Source of the DNA: Thalassobius sp002708925
GTDB lineage: Bacteria; Pseudomonadota; Alphaproteobacteria; Rhodobacterales; Rhodobacteraceae
Assembly (NCBI RefSeq): GCF_049803795.1
Contig: NZ_JBNAGJ010000012.1
Span: forward strand, 16,326 to 80,325
DNA length: 64,000 nucleotides
Direction: 5' to 3'
Positions 9,424 to 17,184 of the stretch are shown here, one piece after another; positions within the stretch are counted from its first letter, which is position 1, and each line of letters opens with the position of its first letter. The translations under genes were made by a program, and so were the position numbers. Below the pieces are notes generated by a model. The model was not told the DNA's origin and ran no database searches. It was given only the letters and a program-made list of their open reading frames with translations.

Positions 9424-10026
9424 TTGAGACAGGCGGAACACACTTTGATTGAGCTGAAAATCGAACTGGTTGGCATCAAACCACCCATCTGGCGCCGTAT
9501 CGTCGTGCCGAATGACATCAGCTTGGACATCCTGCATTCCGTTCTCCAGGGCGCTATGCCTTGGCAAGACTATCATTTGCATGAGTTCGAGATTGGCGAA
9601 GACAGGTTCGAGGCCCGCGACGAAAGTGACGACAGCTGGGACCCTACCGATGGGCGGAAGGACGAGAAGAGGTTTACTCTTGGAAAGCTGGTCAAGAAAG
9701 GCAGTCAGTTCACATACACTTATGATTTCGGCGATGGCTGGCGGCATCTCGTCACCGTTGAGAAGTTTAGCAAACCAACCGGAAGACCAGATCTGGACTT
9801 TCCCGCCTGTGTTGACGGAGAGCGAGCCTGCCCGCCAGAGGACTGTGGAGGACCCTACTCTTACGAAGAGTTTCTCGACGCGCTGACCGACAAACACCAC
9901 CCGGAACATCGCGATACAAAGCAATGGGCGGGCGCGTTCGAACCGGAAGTGTTCAGCGTGCAGCAAGCCAATGCTGCCGTCGGTGCGATGTTTGTATGGG
10001 CAAAAGAACGCCACAATCGAAAGTGA
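9424..10026 (+). CDS. Plasmid pRiA4b ORF-3-like protein
   Basis: The 200-residue protein matches the pRiA4b ORF-3 family. It has the N-terminal pattern IELVGIKPPIWRRIVVP, the LHEFEIG segment near 55, the YTYDFGDGWRH signature near 100 and a Cys-rich ACPPEDCGGPYSYEEFL segment near 140. The family is common on plasmids and mobile elements of proteobacteria, and its function is unknown. The start is uncertain: TTG 9424 lies close behind GGCAGGG, and a second in-frame TTG at 9445 follows AGGCGG. It stands alone between the defence island and the AbiE genes. Confidence 0.85.
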   Translation: MRQAEHTLIELKIELVGIKPPIWRRIVVPNDISLDILHSVLQGAMPWQDYHLHEFEIGEDRFEARDESDDSWDPTDGRKDEKRFTLGKLVKKGSQFTYTYDFGDGWRHLVTVEKFSKPTGRPDLDFPACVDGERACPPEDCGGPYSYEEFLDALTDKHHPEHRDTKQWAGAFEPEVFSVQQANAAVGAMFVWAKERHNRK

Positions 10027-10263
10027 AACCTGACTCTGGTTTGGCGCAGCGGCTTCGACAGGGGCACATAGCTTCGACTGTTCGATCCGAATGGCCGGAT
10101 GTCTTCTCAGCCCTCCGAGGGCATCCACGCCCTGCTTTGCTGGTGAGCTTCAGAGCTGACAACCACCAGTCTCTTTGAAAATTCCAGAATTTGTCGATCC
10201 TTGACGGACTATCTCACAGGTTATCACAGAAACAAGTGGCGGCATCTTTAAAAATACATCATT

Positions 10264-11103
10264 ATGTCGCCCATGAGTGGACAAGAACACGAAAAACTAA
10301 AGAGTCTTCTTGAGGCTGTCCCCACGGGGTTCCTCGTGGACTCCGCCTGGCTGGAGCACCACGGGATAGGTCGGCGTTCGTCCTACGGCTATGTGCAACG
10401 CGGCTGGCTAGAACGCCTAGGACGCGGAGTGTTCCGCCGTCCCGCACCAAGCAGCGCCACCACGAATACGCTCGACTGGAAGACCAGCCTGCTCTCGCTC
10501 CAGCACATCATGCACTACCCTGTCCATATCGGGGGGGCGACGGCATTGGGCCTGCAAGGCTATGCGCACTACCTCTCACTCGGCGACAAGAGCACAGTCT
10601 GGCTCTACGGCTCAAAAATCCCCAACTGGCTCGAAAAACTGCCGCTCAACACCGAACTCCGCACACGCAGCGTATCGCTGTTCTCCGATCCAGAGTTGGG
10701 TGTCAATGACGCGCGAAATAATCTCAACGAGACAGCATCGTCCCTGCCATGGGACTGGAAACTGGTGATGTCCTCGCCGGAACGCGCCATCCTCGAAGCG
10801 CTTGACGAGTTGCCGGATCAGGAGAGCTTTCACAACCTCGACATGGTGTTCGAAAGCCTGACGACGTTGCGCCCAAGAACCCTCTCGGCACTGCTCAGAA
10901 GTTGCAAGAAGATCAAGGTCAAACGCCTGTTCTTCGTGTTCGCCGACCGCCACGACCATGCCTGGCGCAAGCGTCTCGATCCGGAAGACTTCGACCTCGG
11001 CAGCGGGGATCGCGCATTGGTCAAAGGCGGCAAGATACATCCACGCTACAGGATCATGGTGCCCGAAGAGTTTGTAAGAAAGGAACGTGGTGATGGCGCG
11101 TGA
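10264..11103 (+). CDS. abiEi: Type IV toxin-antitoxin AbiEi-family antitoxin
   Basis: The 279-residue protein has the N-terminal winged-helix pattern of AbiEi antitoxins (VDSAWLEHHGIGRRSSYGYV followed by GWLERLGRGVFRRP, residues about 20-60). A longer C-terminal domain includes GGATALGLQGYAHYL near 90 and SSPERAILEALDELP near 170. AbiEi represses the operon and counteracts the AbiEii nucleotidyltransferase. The gene overlaps the abiEii start, so the two are one transcription unit. The ATG at 10264 is used; a second ATG lies three codons downstream and neither has a strong ribosome site. AbiE pairs cause abortive infection and also stabilise plasmids. Confidence 0.88.
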   Translation: MSPMSGQEHEKLKSLLEAVPTGFLVDSAWLEHHGIGRRSSYGYVQRGWLERLGRGVFRRPAPSSATTNTLDWKTSLLSLQHIMHYPVHIGGATALGLQGYAHYLSLGDKSTVWLYGSKIPNWLEKLPLNTELRTRSVSLFSDPELGVNDARNNLNETASSLPWDWKLVMSSPERAILEALDELPDQESFHNLDMVFESLTTLRPRTLSALLRSCKKIKVKRLFFVFADRHDHAWRKRLDPEDFDLGSGDRALVKGGKIHPRYRIMVPEEFVRKERGDGA

Positions 11104-12010
11104 AGACTATGCCGCCCAAGTGGCCCTGCTCGTACGGGTACTTCCATATGTGGCGAAGGAGGAGATATTTGCGCTCAAGGGCGGGACGGCCATCAACCTC
11201 TTCTATCGCGACCTTCCGCGCCTCTCGGTCGATATCGATCTGACCTATCTGCCTGTCAAGGACCGCGCCGACAGCCTCGTCGAGATCAACGACGCGATGG
11301 ACCGGATTACCGCCGCCATCGAAGGCGGCATCGCCGGCGCCAAAGCGCAGCGAATTGCCGGCGGTGGCGGCGGCGCCACGCGTGCGCTCGCCCGCCTCGG
11401 CACAGCCGAAATCAAAATCGAAACCTCCCCCGTTACCCGGGGCGTCGTGCATGATCCGGAACAACGCGAAGTCTCCGAAGCCGTCGAGGAGGCGTTCGGA
11501 TATGCGACGATGAACATCGTCTCCTTCGAGGATTTGTTCGGCGGCAAGCTACATGCGGCCCTAGATCGCCAGCACCCGCGAGACCTCTACGACGTTAAAC
11601 TGCTCTACGAGAACGAAGGGTTTACCGACGAGTTGTTCCGCACGTTTCTGATCTACCTCGCGAGTTCACCACGCCCGCCGCACGAACTGCTGAATCCAAA
11701 CCTGATCGATCTAGATCAGCCCTACGCGCGGGAATTCGAGGGCATGACGAAGGAAGCAGTCGACCTAACGGAATTGGTCTCAACGCGCGACCGCCTGATC
11801 GGTGATATCCAATCCCGCTTGGATGAGGGCGCGAAGAGGTTTCTGAGAACCCTGCATGACGGCGATCCAGACTTCGACGCGATCGACCGCCCTCAAGCGG
11901 CCGAGCTTCCAGCGGTCCGATGGAAGCTCATCAACGTGAACAAGCTGAAAGCAGAAAACCCCAAGAAGCATGCCGCCCAAGGGGAAGAGTTGGAGAAGCT
12001 CCTCGGCTGA
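11093..12010 (+). CDS. abiEii: AbiEii/AbiGii-family nucleotidyltransferase toxin
   Basis: The 305-residue protein has the AbiEii nucleotidyltransferase core: FALKGGTAINLF near 26-37 and the metal-binding LSVDIDLTY near 44-52. A conserved FEDLFGGKLHAALDRQHPRDLYDVK region follows near 145-170. Such toxins transfer nucleotides to tRNA or other acceptors and halt growth. I chose ATG 11093, preceded by AGGAA at 11081-11085 with a 7-base spacer, over the upstream GTG codons. The start overlaps the antitoxin by 11 bases. The catalytic residues appear intact, so the toxin is probably functional. Confidence 0.9.
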   Translation: MAREDYAAQVALLVRVLPYVAKEEIFALKGGTAINLFYRDLPRLSVDIDLTYLPVKDRADSLVEINDAMDRITAAIEGGIAGAKAQRIAGGGGGATRALARLGTAEIKIETSPVTRGVVHDPEQREVSEAVEEAFGYATMNIVSFEDLFGGKLHAALDRQHPRDLYDVKLLYENEGFTDELFRTFLIYLASSPRPPHELLNPNLIDLDQPYAREFEGMTKEAVDLTELVSTRDRLIGDIQSRLDEGAKRFLRTLHDGDPDFDAIDRPQAAELPAVRWKLINVNKLKAENPKKHAAQGEELEKLLG

Positions 12011-12023
12011 AGATGGACCAGAG

Positions 12024-12863
12024 ATGACTGATTTCGAGAACGACCCCGACTACGAAGAATGCCTTGTGACCTTTTTTGATGTCCTCGGTTTCAGGAACCT
12101 CCTGCACACGCGAAGCGGTGCAGAGATCAGGCACTTGCTTTCGATGTTTCGCAGGGTGTCCGAAGGGGATGCCACGCCGCCCACCCGCTCCGACGAGATG
12201 CGGATGATCAGCGAAGTCCATGCAGAGATCGTGTCTGACGCGATCGTAAGAACCAGAACCATTGAAACTCAGTACCAGGCTGGCCCTTTGGTCTGGGAAC
12301 TCATCGATCTGCTGCACATCCAGATCGAATGCGTGGCGAACGGCATAATGGTGCGCGGCGCGATGACCATCGGCCCTATGCATCTCGGCATCGACTTCAG
12401 TGGTCCGGTGTTTGGGCCTGCCCTCGTTCAGGCTTATTTCATGGAAGAAGGCGAGGTCATCTTCCCGCGCATTGCGATCCATGAAGATGTCATCGAACGC
12501 CACCGACAGGACCAAACGCTTTGGCGGGAAGGACATTCCTATGAGGATGAAGAGCGTCACCTGAACAACCTCCTGCGCCAGGACGAGTCAGGCCTCCACT
12601 ACATCGACTATCTTCGCGCCAGTCTGAGCGAGCTCGACGGCGAATACGCCGGCTGGATCGAGTTTCTGGGTAGGCACAAAACGTTGGTGGAGAGCGGTCT
12701 CGCCGACAGTCCCAACGCGACGGTGCGGCGCAAATACAGCTGGCTCAAGAACTACCACAACGCAGTCATCGACGAGAACATAGCAAACCTGGAACCGGGC
12801 GCGATGACCGAGGATGGGGACCCTTGGGAAGCTCTGTTCAGAGGGCTCAGGATCGAAGCCTGA
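12024..12863 (+). CDS. Unknown protein with nucleotide-cyclase-like motifs, linked to AbiE
   Basis: I do not recognise a named family. The 279-residue protein starts at ATG 12024, 13 bases after the abiEii stop, so it is probably the third gene of that operon. Near residue 14 it reads FFDVLGF, which resembles the first metal-binding motif of class III nucleotide cyclases (F-x-D-x-x-G-F). EIVSDAIVRTR near 72 sits where cyclases have their second acidic motif. A strand-turn-strand block follows (MVRGAMTIGPMHLG near 110) and then VFGPALVQAY. The C-terminal half is helical. A cyclase or cyclase-fold sensor is inference, and an inactive fold is possible because the second motif is SD rather than GD. 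Confidence 0.75.
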   Translation: MTDFENDPDYEECLVTFFDVLGFRNLLHTRSGAEIRHLLSMFRRVSEGDATPPTRSDEMRMISEVHAEIVSDAIVRTRTIETQYQAGPLVWELIDLLHIQIECVANGIMVRGAMTIGPMHLGIDFSGPVFGPALVQAYFMEEGEVIFPRIAIHEDVIERHRQDQTLWREGHSYEDEERHLNNLLRQDESGLHYIDYLRASLSELDGEYAGWIEFLGRHKTLVESGLADSPNATVRRKYSWLKNYHNAVIDENIANLEPGAMTEDGDPWEALFRGLRIEA

Positions 12864-12958
12864 GTTCTCTCAACAAGTCACAACTGAGAGCGTCACGAAA
12901 TGTCCACGACATGCCTCACCGTTTGGCCAATACGGGGATCGCCAGCCCGCAACCATTC

Positions 12959-13555
12959 CTATGACCCGCCATCCAGACCTGCGTCCTCCAACTGCTCCCG
13001 CTCTGGCAGATCCGCGAGAGTCTCCAGATCAAATGCAACAAGGAACTGCTCGGTCGTCACAAATGTGTATGGCGCACCGCGGCGCGGCGATCGTGGCCCG
13101 GTCCCGATCAAGTCGCGCGCATGCAGCCGACCGATCAGGTCGCGGCTGATCTCCTTGCCGAAGATGTCCTTGAGCCCGTCGCGCGTGATCGGCTGGTGAT
13201 AGGCGATGGCGGCCAAGACCGCGACGTCGAATTCACTCAGGTCGAGTAGCTGATCCTCGACATCCGCGGCGACCCGGATCGCGGGAGCGTAGGCCGCCCG
13301 CGTCCGAAACATCCAGCCGCCAGAGACCTGGGCGATCTCGAAGGCCCGCCCTTCCAGATCGGCGACGAGATCCTCGACCAACAGATCCACCGAGACCCCC
13401 TGCCCCACCACGCGCGCCAGGTCTTCGCGCGGCACCGGCGAGGCCGAGGCAAACAGCACCGCCTCGATCCGGCGCATCCATTCCCGCCAGCGCAGCTCAG
13501 GCGGCAGGTCGGCCAACTCACGGTCCAGGTCCGGCTCTGAACGATCCTTCGCCAT
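12959..13555 (-). CDS. scpB: ScpB-like segregation and condensation protein
   Basis: The 198-residue protein resembles ScpB, the winged-helix partner of SMC-ScpA. It has RIEAVLFASASPVPREDLARVV-type opening helices near 28-50, the GGWMFRTR segment near 80, LAAIAYHQPITRDGLKDIFG near 115-135 and a terminal winged-helix block with APYTFVTTEQFL. An open frame extends further upstream, but ATG 13555 is the natural start because the DUF1403 gene ends 2 bases away. Plasmid-borne ScpB-like proteins commonly sit beside DUF1403 and an integrase on roseobacter-type replicons. A role in plasmid segregation or regulation is plausible. No scpA or smc is present here. Confidence 0.85.
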   Translation of the reverse strand: MAKDRSEPDLDRELADLPPELRWREWMRRIEAVLFASASPVPREDLARVVGQGVSVDLLVEDLVADLEGRAFEIAQVSGGWMFRTRAAYAPAIRVAADVEDQLLDLSEFDVAVLAAIAYHQPITRDGLKDIFGKEISRDLIGRLHARDLIGTGPRSPRRGAPYTFVTTEQFLVAFDLETLADLPEREQLEDAGLDGGS

Positions 13556-13557
13556 CG

Positions 13558-14442
13558 CTACACCCCGTAGAGCCGAAACGTGTCTCGCCCTGTCAGCTCG
13601 CGCACCGCGCCGAGATCGACCAGTCGGTCGCAAAGCCGCCGCGCGGCGCGATCCGACAAGGGCAAGGCCAAAGGTGCCACGGCATCGCGGGTGAGGAACA
13701 TCTCGACAGCGGCATCCGCTCCCTTGGCGCGAAGCTTTGGCGCAACGGCCTTTAGGTGTGCCGCCCGACGCGCGAGGTCGGCGGAGAGACGCACAGCCTC
13801 GACCGCCGATAAGATGAGTGCCCGATGACAGACGAGACGCAAATCGTCGCCCTGCTTGCGCAGGTCGGCACGTTTCAGACCCGCGGCCAACAACGGCACG
13901 AGATGATCCCAACCGAATGTTTGGGCGAGAGCCGCATCCGCGAGGACCAGCGAAGCTACGTCAGCGCGTGGCGCCTCCGTCAGCACCGCCTCCAGCACCA
14001 TCGCGGCCCGAGTCACCGGCGCCCCCTTCCCTGCATTGAGCCACATCGCGATCTTGCCCGACTCGAAGGCCGGCAAGGCTCGATCCAGAGCCTTGGTCGA
14101 CACCGGCCGCTCCACCGCGCGCCGCCAGGCGAGGCAGGTCTCGCCAGCCGGTCCCGGCAGATCGCCAGAACGCAACAAATGCACCGCGTCGCGCAGATCC
14201 CCTGCTCTCTCCAGGCGCCCCGAAAACGCGACACAGGCCTCCGCTGCGCGCAGCGCGAGCCGATCCCGCAACAAGGCTTGGGGCACCTCCTCGCGCTCCA
14301 GCACAACATGCAGGTGGCTCAGCGCTGCGCCCGACAAAAACGCAACATCTTCAAGGCTTTCAGCCCGCGCTGAGGTGACCCAGGCGGGCATCCGGGGTAA
14401 TGTGTCGAGGTCGCTGGTGTGATCGAGCCGAGCATATGTCAT
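13558..14442 (-). CDS. DUF1403 family protein
   Basis: This 294-residue, Ala- and Leu-rich helical protein matches the DUF1403 family. Family landmarks are a start region with PAWVTSARAESLEDVAFLSG, a central HLLRSGDLPGPAGETCLAWR and a C-terminal winged-helix-like block ending in TFRLYGV. Its function is unknown. The family occurs next to ScpB-like genes on alphaproteobacterial plasmids, as here, where the scpB-like start lies 2 bases downstream and the two form one operon. It is divergent from the tyrosine recombinase, with which it shares a 113-base regulatory gap containing an inverted repeat. Confidence 0.85.
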   Translation of the reverse strand: MTYARLDHTSDLDTLPRMPAWVTSARAESLEDVAFLSGAALSHLHVVLEREEVPQALLRDRLALRAAEACVAFSGRLERAGDLRDAVHLLRSGDLPGPAGETCLAWRRAVERPVSTKALDRALPAFESGKIAMWLNAGKGAPVTRAAMVLEAVLTEAPRADVASLVLADAALAQTFGWDHLVPLLAAGLKRADLRKQGDDLRLVCHRALILSAVEAVRLSADLARRAAHLKAVAPKLRAKGADAAVEMFLTRDAVAPLALPLSDRAARRLCDRLVDLGAVRELTGRDTFRLYGV

Positions 14443-14519
14443 GCTTGGAGCCTACGTCATCGCGGCGCTTTTCACCAGAAAATAGCGTTAGAACCGCCGC
14501 AGCCTGCAAGATCGCGCTA

Positions 14520-14546
14520 TGTCCAATAAGTTTGCATTATCGGACA
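14520..14546. promoter_or_regulatory. Inverted repeat between DUF1403 and the recombinase gene
   Basis: TGTCCAATAA and TTATCGGACA form 10-base arms with one mismatch around a 7-base centre. The site lies 10 bases before the recombinase ATG and 77 bases before the DUF1403 start. It could be an operator for the divergent genes or a recombinase core site, since two inverted arms around a 6-8 base spacer is the usual layout for tyrosine recombinases. Confidence 0.6.
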
Positions 14547-14555
14547 CCAAAGAAT

Positions 14556-15665
14556 ATGCTCAGCGACATGTCAGAAAACAACGAGAAATCGATCTCAAAG
14601 CCGCCAAATGGGCCTTCGGTCAGCGAGAACAACGAGAGAGATCATCCCAGCAGCGAGGCTTTGAGCCTTCCTTCCTTTGTGGCTGGTTCAGGCACGCTCG
14701 ATCGGCTGGTGGATACCGCGCGCGACTATGCGCGCGCCGCGGCCTCGGACAATACGCTGAAGGCCTATGCGAAAGACTGGGCGCATTTCGCGCGCTGGTG
14801 CCGGATGAAGGGCGCGGAGACTCTGCCCCCGTCGCCCGAAATGATCGGGCTCTACCTTGCGGACCTGGCGTCCGGAGCGGGCCCCTCCCCTGCCCTATCG
14901 GTCAGCACCATCGACCGCCGCCTGTCGGGCCTTGCCTGGAACTATGCGCAGCGCGGCTTTGCCCTCGATCGCAAGAACCGCCATATCGCCACCGTGCTGG
15001 CCGGGATCAAACGCAAACACGCCCGTCCGCCGGTGCAAAAGGAAGCGATCCTGGCCGATGACATCCTTGCGATGGTGGCCACCCTGCCTTTTGACCTGCG
15101 CGGCCTCAGGGATCGCGCGATCCTGCTGCTGGGCTACGCCGGCGGCCTTCGTCGCTCGGAAATCGTCAGCCTCGATGTCCACAAGGACGACACGCCGGAC
15201 TCGGGCGGCTGGGTTGAAGTGTTCGACAAGGGCACCCTGCTCACCCTCAATGCCAAGACCGGCTGGCGCGAGGTCGAGATCGGCCGCGGCTCCAAGGATC
15301 AGACCTGCCCTGTCCATGCGCTCGAACAATGGCTGCACTTCGCCAAGATCGACTTTGGCCCAATCTTTGTCGGCACCTCGCGGGACGGCAAGAAGGCGCT
15401 GGAGACACGCCTCAACGACAAACACGTCGCGCGCCTGATCAAGCGCACCGTGCTCGACGCCGGCATCCGGTCGGACCTGCCTGAGAAAGACCGCCTGGCG
15501 CTGTTCTCCGGCCATTCGTTGCGCGCCGGTCTCGCCAGCTCCGCCGAAGTCGACGAGCGCTACGTCCAGAAACACCTCGGCCACGCTTCCGCCGAGATGA
15601 CCCGCCGCTATCAGCGCCGCCGGGACCGGTTCCGGGTGAACCTGACCAAAGCCGCCGGTCTCTGA
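14556..15665 (+). CDS. Tyrosine-type site-specific recombinase
   Basis: From ATG 14556 the protein has 369 residues. Residues about 55-150 form a SAM-like core-binding domain (DNTLKAYAKDWAHFARWC). The catalytic domain shows the first Arg in GLRRSEIVSLD, then the HSLRAGLAS box, a HLGHASAEMTRRYQ segment with the second His, and the Tyr nucleophile in RRYQRR. All catalytic positions are visible. A second in-frame ATG lies at 14568, and an upstream extension of the frame has no support. Such recombinases on repABC plasmids resolve multimers or mediate integration. The gene ends 12 bases from the convergent repC stop. Confidence 0.92.
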   Translation: MLSDMSENNEKSISKPPNGPSVSENNERDHPSSEALSLPSFVAGSGTLDRLVDTARDYARAAASDNTLKAYAKDWAHFARWCRMKGAETLPPSPEMIGLYLADLASGAGPSPALSVSTIDRRLSGLAWNYAQRGFALDRKNRHIATVLAGIKRKHARPPVQKEAILADDILAMVATLPFDLRGLRDRAILLLGYAGGLRRSEIVSLDVHKDDTPDSGGWVEVFDKGTLLTLNAKTGWREVEIGRGSKDQTCPVHALEQWLHFAKIDFGPIFVGTSRDGKKALETRLNDKHVARLIKRTVLDAGIRSDLPEKDRLALFSGHSLRAGLASSAEVDERYVQKHLGHASAEMTRRYQRRRDRFRVNLTKAAGL

Positions 15666-15677
15666 GCCCCTGCCCTA

Positions 15678-16958
15678 TCACGCCGCCTGCCCACTGAGCC
15701 TACCATAGAAGCTGCGCTCGAGATGCAGCTCCCCTGCCCCGGCCTTCTCGACCATGCCCCGCAGATAGCCGCCCGGCGAGGCAACCTCGCCCGCACTGTG
15801 CTTCTCGAAGACGAGGGCAAACGCGGCCGTGGCCACCTGGGTGCCCATTCGGTCCTGCGCCACGTTCCAGGCATGCTCAGAGATCCCGATCATCGGCCTG
15901 AGTTGACCGGCAACCCGGTGCAGATCGCCCCAATCTTTCAGGAATCCACCCAAATTCCGCGCCCAGGATGCGAATTCCGGACAGGCCTGCATGATTGTCG
16001 GCAGATCGAGCGCTGTCCGCTTCTTGCGTACCTCGGCAACCCAGTCTTCCAGCTCCCTATCAACCCGCTCTTCGGGTTGGGCATTAGGCACCACACCCGC
16101 CGCTTCCTCTTTTTCAGAGGAATTACTAGTTACAGGATTAAGTTGGTTTGTAATTAGTATATGAGGTTCAGAAATGACCTCCCTGGGGTTCATTTCTTGA
16201 GTCTTCTTCGTGACTTGGGCGTGTTTATCATCGGTGTTTTCCACAGGTTTTGTCGCAACAGTCGCCTTAAGATAAGCCGCCTCGACCCGTTCTTGGAGTT
16301 CCTTGAACCATGCCAATAGCCGCTCCAACTGCTCTGAAGCTTCATGACGGCGCGGAAGTCGTTCCAGAAGCTCCTCAAAAAGCCCCGTGAATTGCCTCCA
16401 GGGCCCACGCAGAGCGCTGCTGAGAGCTGCCTCGATCCGGGCTCGGATCATCCGGCGCGCCACAGTGATCTGGCGCTTCAGGCGTAGGCAGAGCTCGCGT
16501 TCAGCCTGCAACTCAGCATGAAGCTCCTCGAACTCCTCGACACGGGCTGAGAGCGGCGACAGATCGAAGCCATAGGCCTCGACGATGCGGCCATCGACGT
16601 CTCTGCGGCCCCACCGCTTGCCATTGGGGCTATCCTGGAAGGAGATCACGCCGATCTCAGCAAGGCGCCGCGCGTGGCGCTTGAGGGCAGACAGCGAAAA
16701 ACCCGTTTGCTCCATCAGATAGGCGTTCGACGCCCAGACGATCGGACGCTGCCCCTCCTCCCAGTCCTGGGCCTGGGTAAAGGCCCCGAGCGTGTCGAGG
16801 AGCAACATGTCTCCGGCCTTCAAGCCGATATGTGCCCCCACGCGCTTAAGTGCCACGAATGCCCGTGTTTTGGGTACTGCTACCCGTTCACCGGCTTGGG
16901 CAAGTTGCTCAGCAACCCCAAGACCCGGTGTCGGCTTGCGCCAACCTGTATGTTTCAT
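15678..16958 (-). CDS. repC: Plasmid replication initiator RepC
   Basis: The 426-residue protein is a RepC-type initiator. Its N-terminal DNA-binding half contains GLKAGDMLLLDTLGAFTQAQDW near 50-70 and YLMEQTGFSLSALKRHARRLAEIGVISFQDSPNGKR near 85-125, a winged-helix pair typical of RepC. A coiled-coil middle and a separate C-terminal domain follow. RepC acts only in cis at an origin that usually lies within its own coding sequence. The AT-rich stretch about 16100-16200 inside the gene, much poorer in GC than its surroundings, is the best candidate for that origin. It is separated from repB by 226 bases that carry the antisense-RNA region. Confidence 0.95.
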   Translation of the reverse strand: MKHTGWRKPTPGLGVAEQLAQAGERVAVPKTRAFVALKRVGAHIGLKAGDMLLLDTLGAFTQAQDWEEGQRPIVWASNAYLMEQTGFSLSALKRHARRLAEIGVISFQDSPNGKRWGRRDVDGRIVEAYGFDLSPLSARVEEFEELHAELQAERELCLRLKRQITVARRMIRARIEAALSSALRGPWRQFTGLFEELLERLPRRHEASEQLERLLAWFKELQERVEAAYLKATVATKPVENTDDKHAQVTKKTQEMNPREVISEPHILITNQLNPVTSNSSEKEEAAGVVPNAQPEERVDRELEDWVAEVRKKRTALDLPTIMQACPEFASWARNLGGFLKDWGDLHRVAGQLRPMIGISEHAWNVAQDRMGTQVATAAFALVFEKHSAGEVASPGGYLRGMVEKAGAGELHLERSFYGRLSGQAA

Positions 16959-17022
16959 GCCTGTATCTCACCTCCGTTTATGTGGAGGCAAAAGAAAGCC
17001 GTTCGCTCAGGAGCGTTCGTCG

Positions 17023-17050
17023 TTGACAGTGAATCCTGCGAGACTTATCT
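17023..17050 (+). promoter_or_regulatory. Candidate promoter of the repABC antisense RNA
   Basis: A perfect TTGACA at 17023-17028 is followed after 16 bases by TTATCT at 17045-17050, reading against repC in the repB-repC gap. This is the position and direction of the strong ctRNA promoter of repABC plasmids. Confidence 0.55.
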
Positions 17051-17056
17051 TGAAGG

Positions 17057-17115
17057 TGACCAAACCATTAAGATCAGCTCTCAGGCCACACCGCTTGGGG
17101 GCTTTTCTTTTGCCT
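17057..17115 (+). ncRNA. Probable counter-transcribed incompatibility RNA
   Basis: In repABC plasmids a 50-70 base antisense RNA made in the repB-repC gap prevents repC translation and sets incompatibility. Here a good promoter ends at 17050 on the plus strand. About 50 bases later a GGCC...GGGGGC segment runs into TTTTCTTTT at 17102-17110, acceptable as a weak intrinsic terminator. The coordinates are estimates; both the start point and the stem pairing are inferred. Confidence 0.5.
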
Positions 17116-17184
17116 TTATTTCGATTGTCGTTCCTTTTTGCTCCTTGCCTCGTCGTTCTGGAGGATATGTCGCTGACATTGTCG

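Noticed and set aside
199..12863. BREX system suggested by the BrxD-like ATPase
   Set aside because: No PglZ, BrxC, PglX methylase or Lon-like protease is present; the TerB-ATPase-helicase set fits Shango better.
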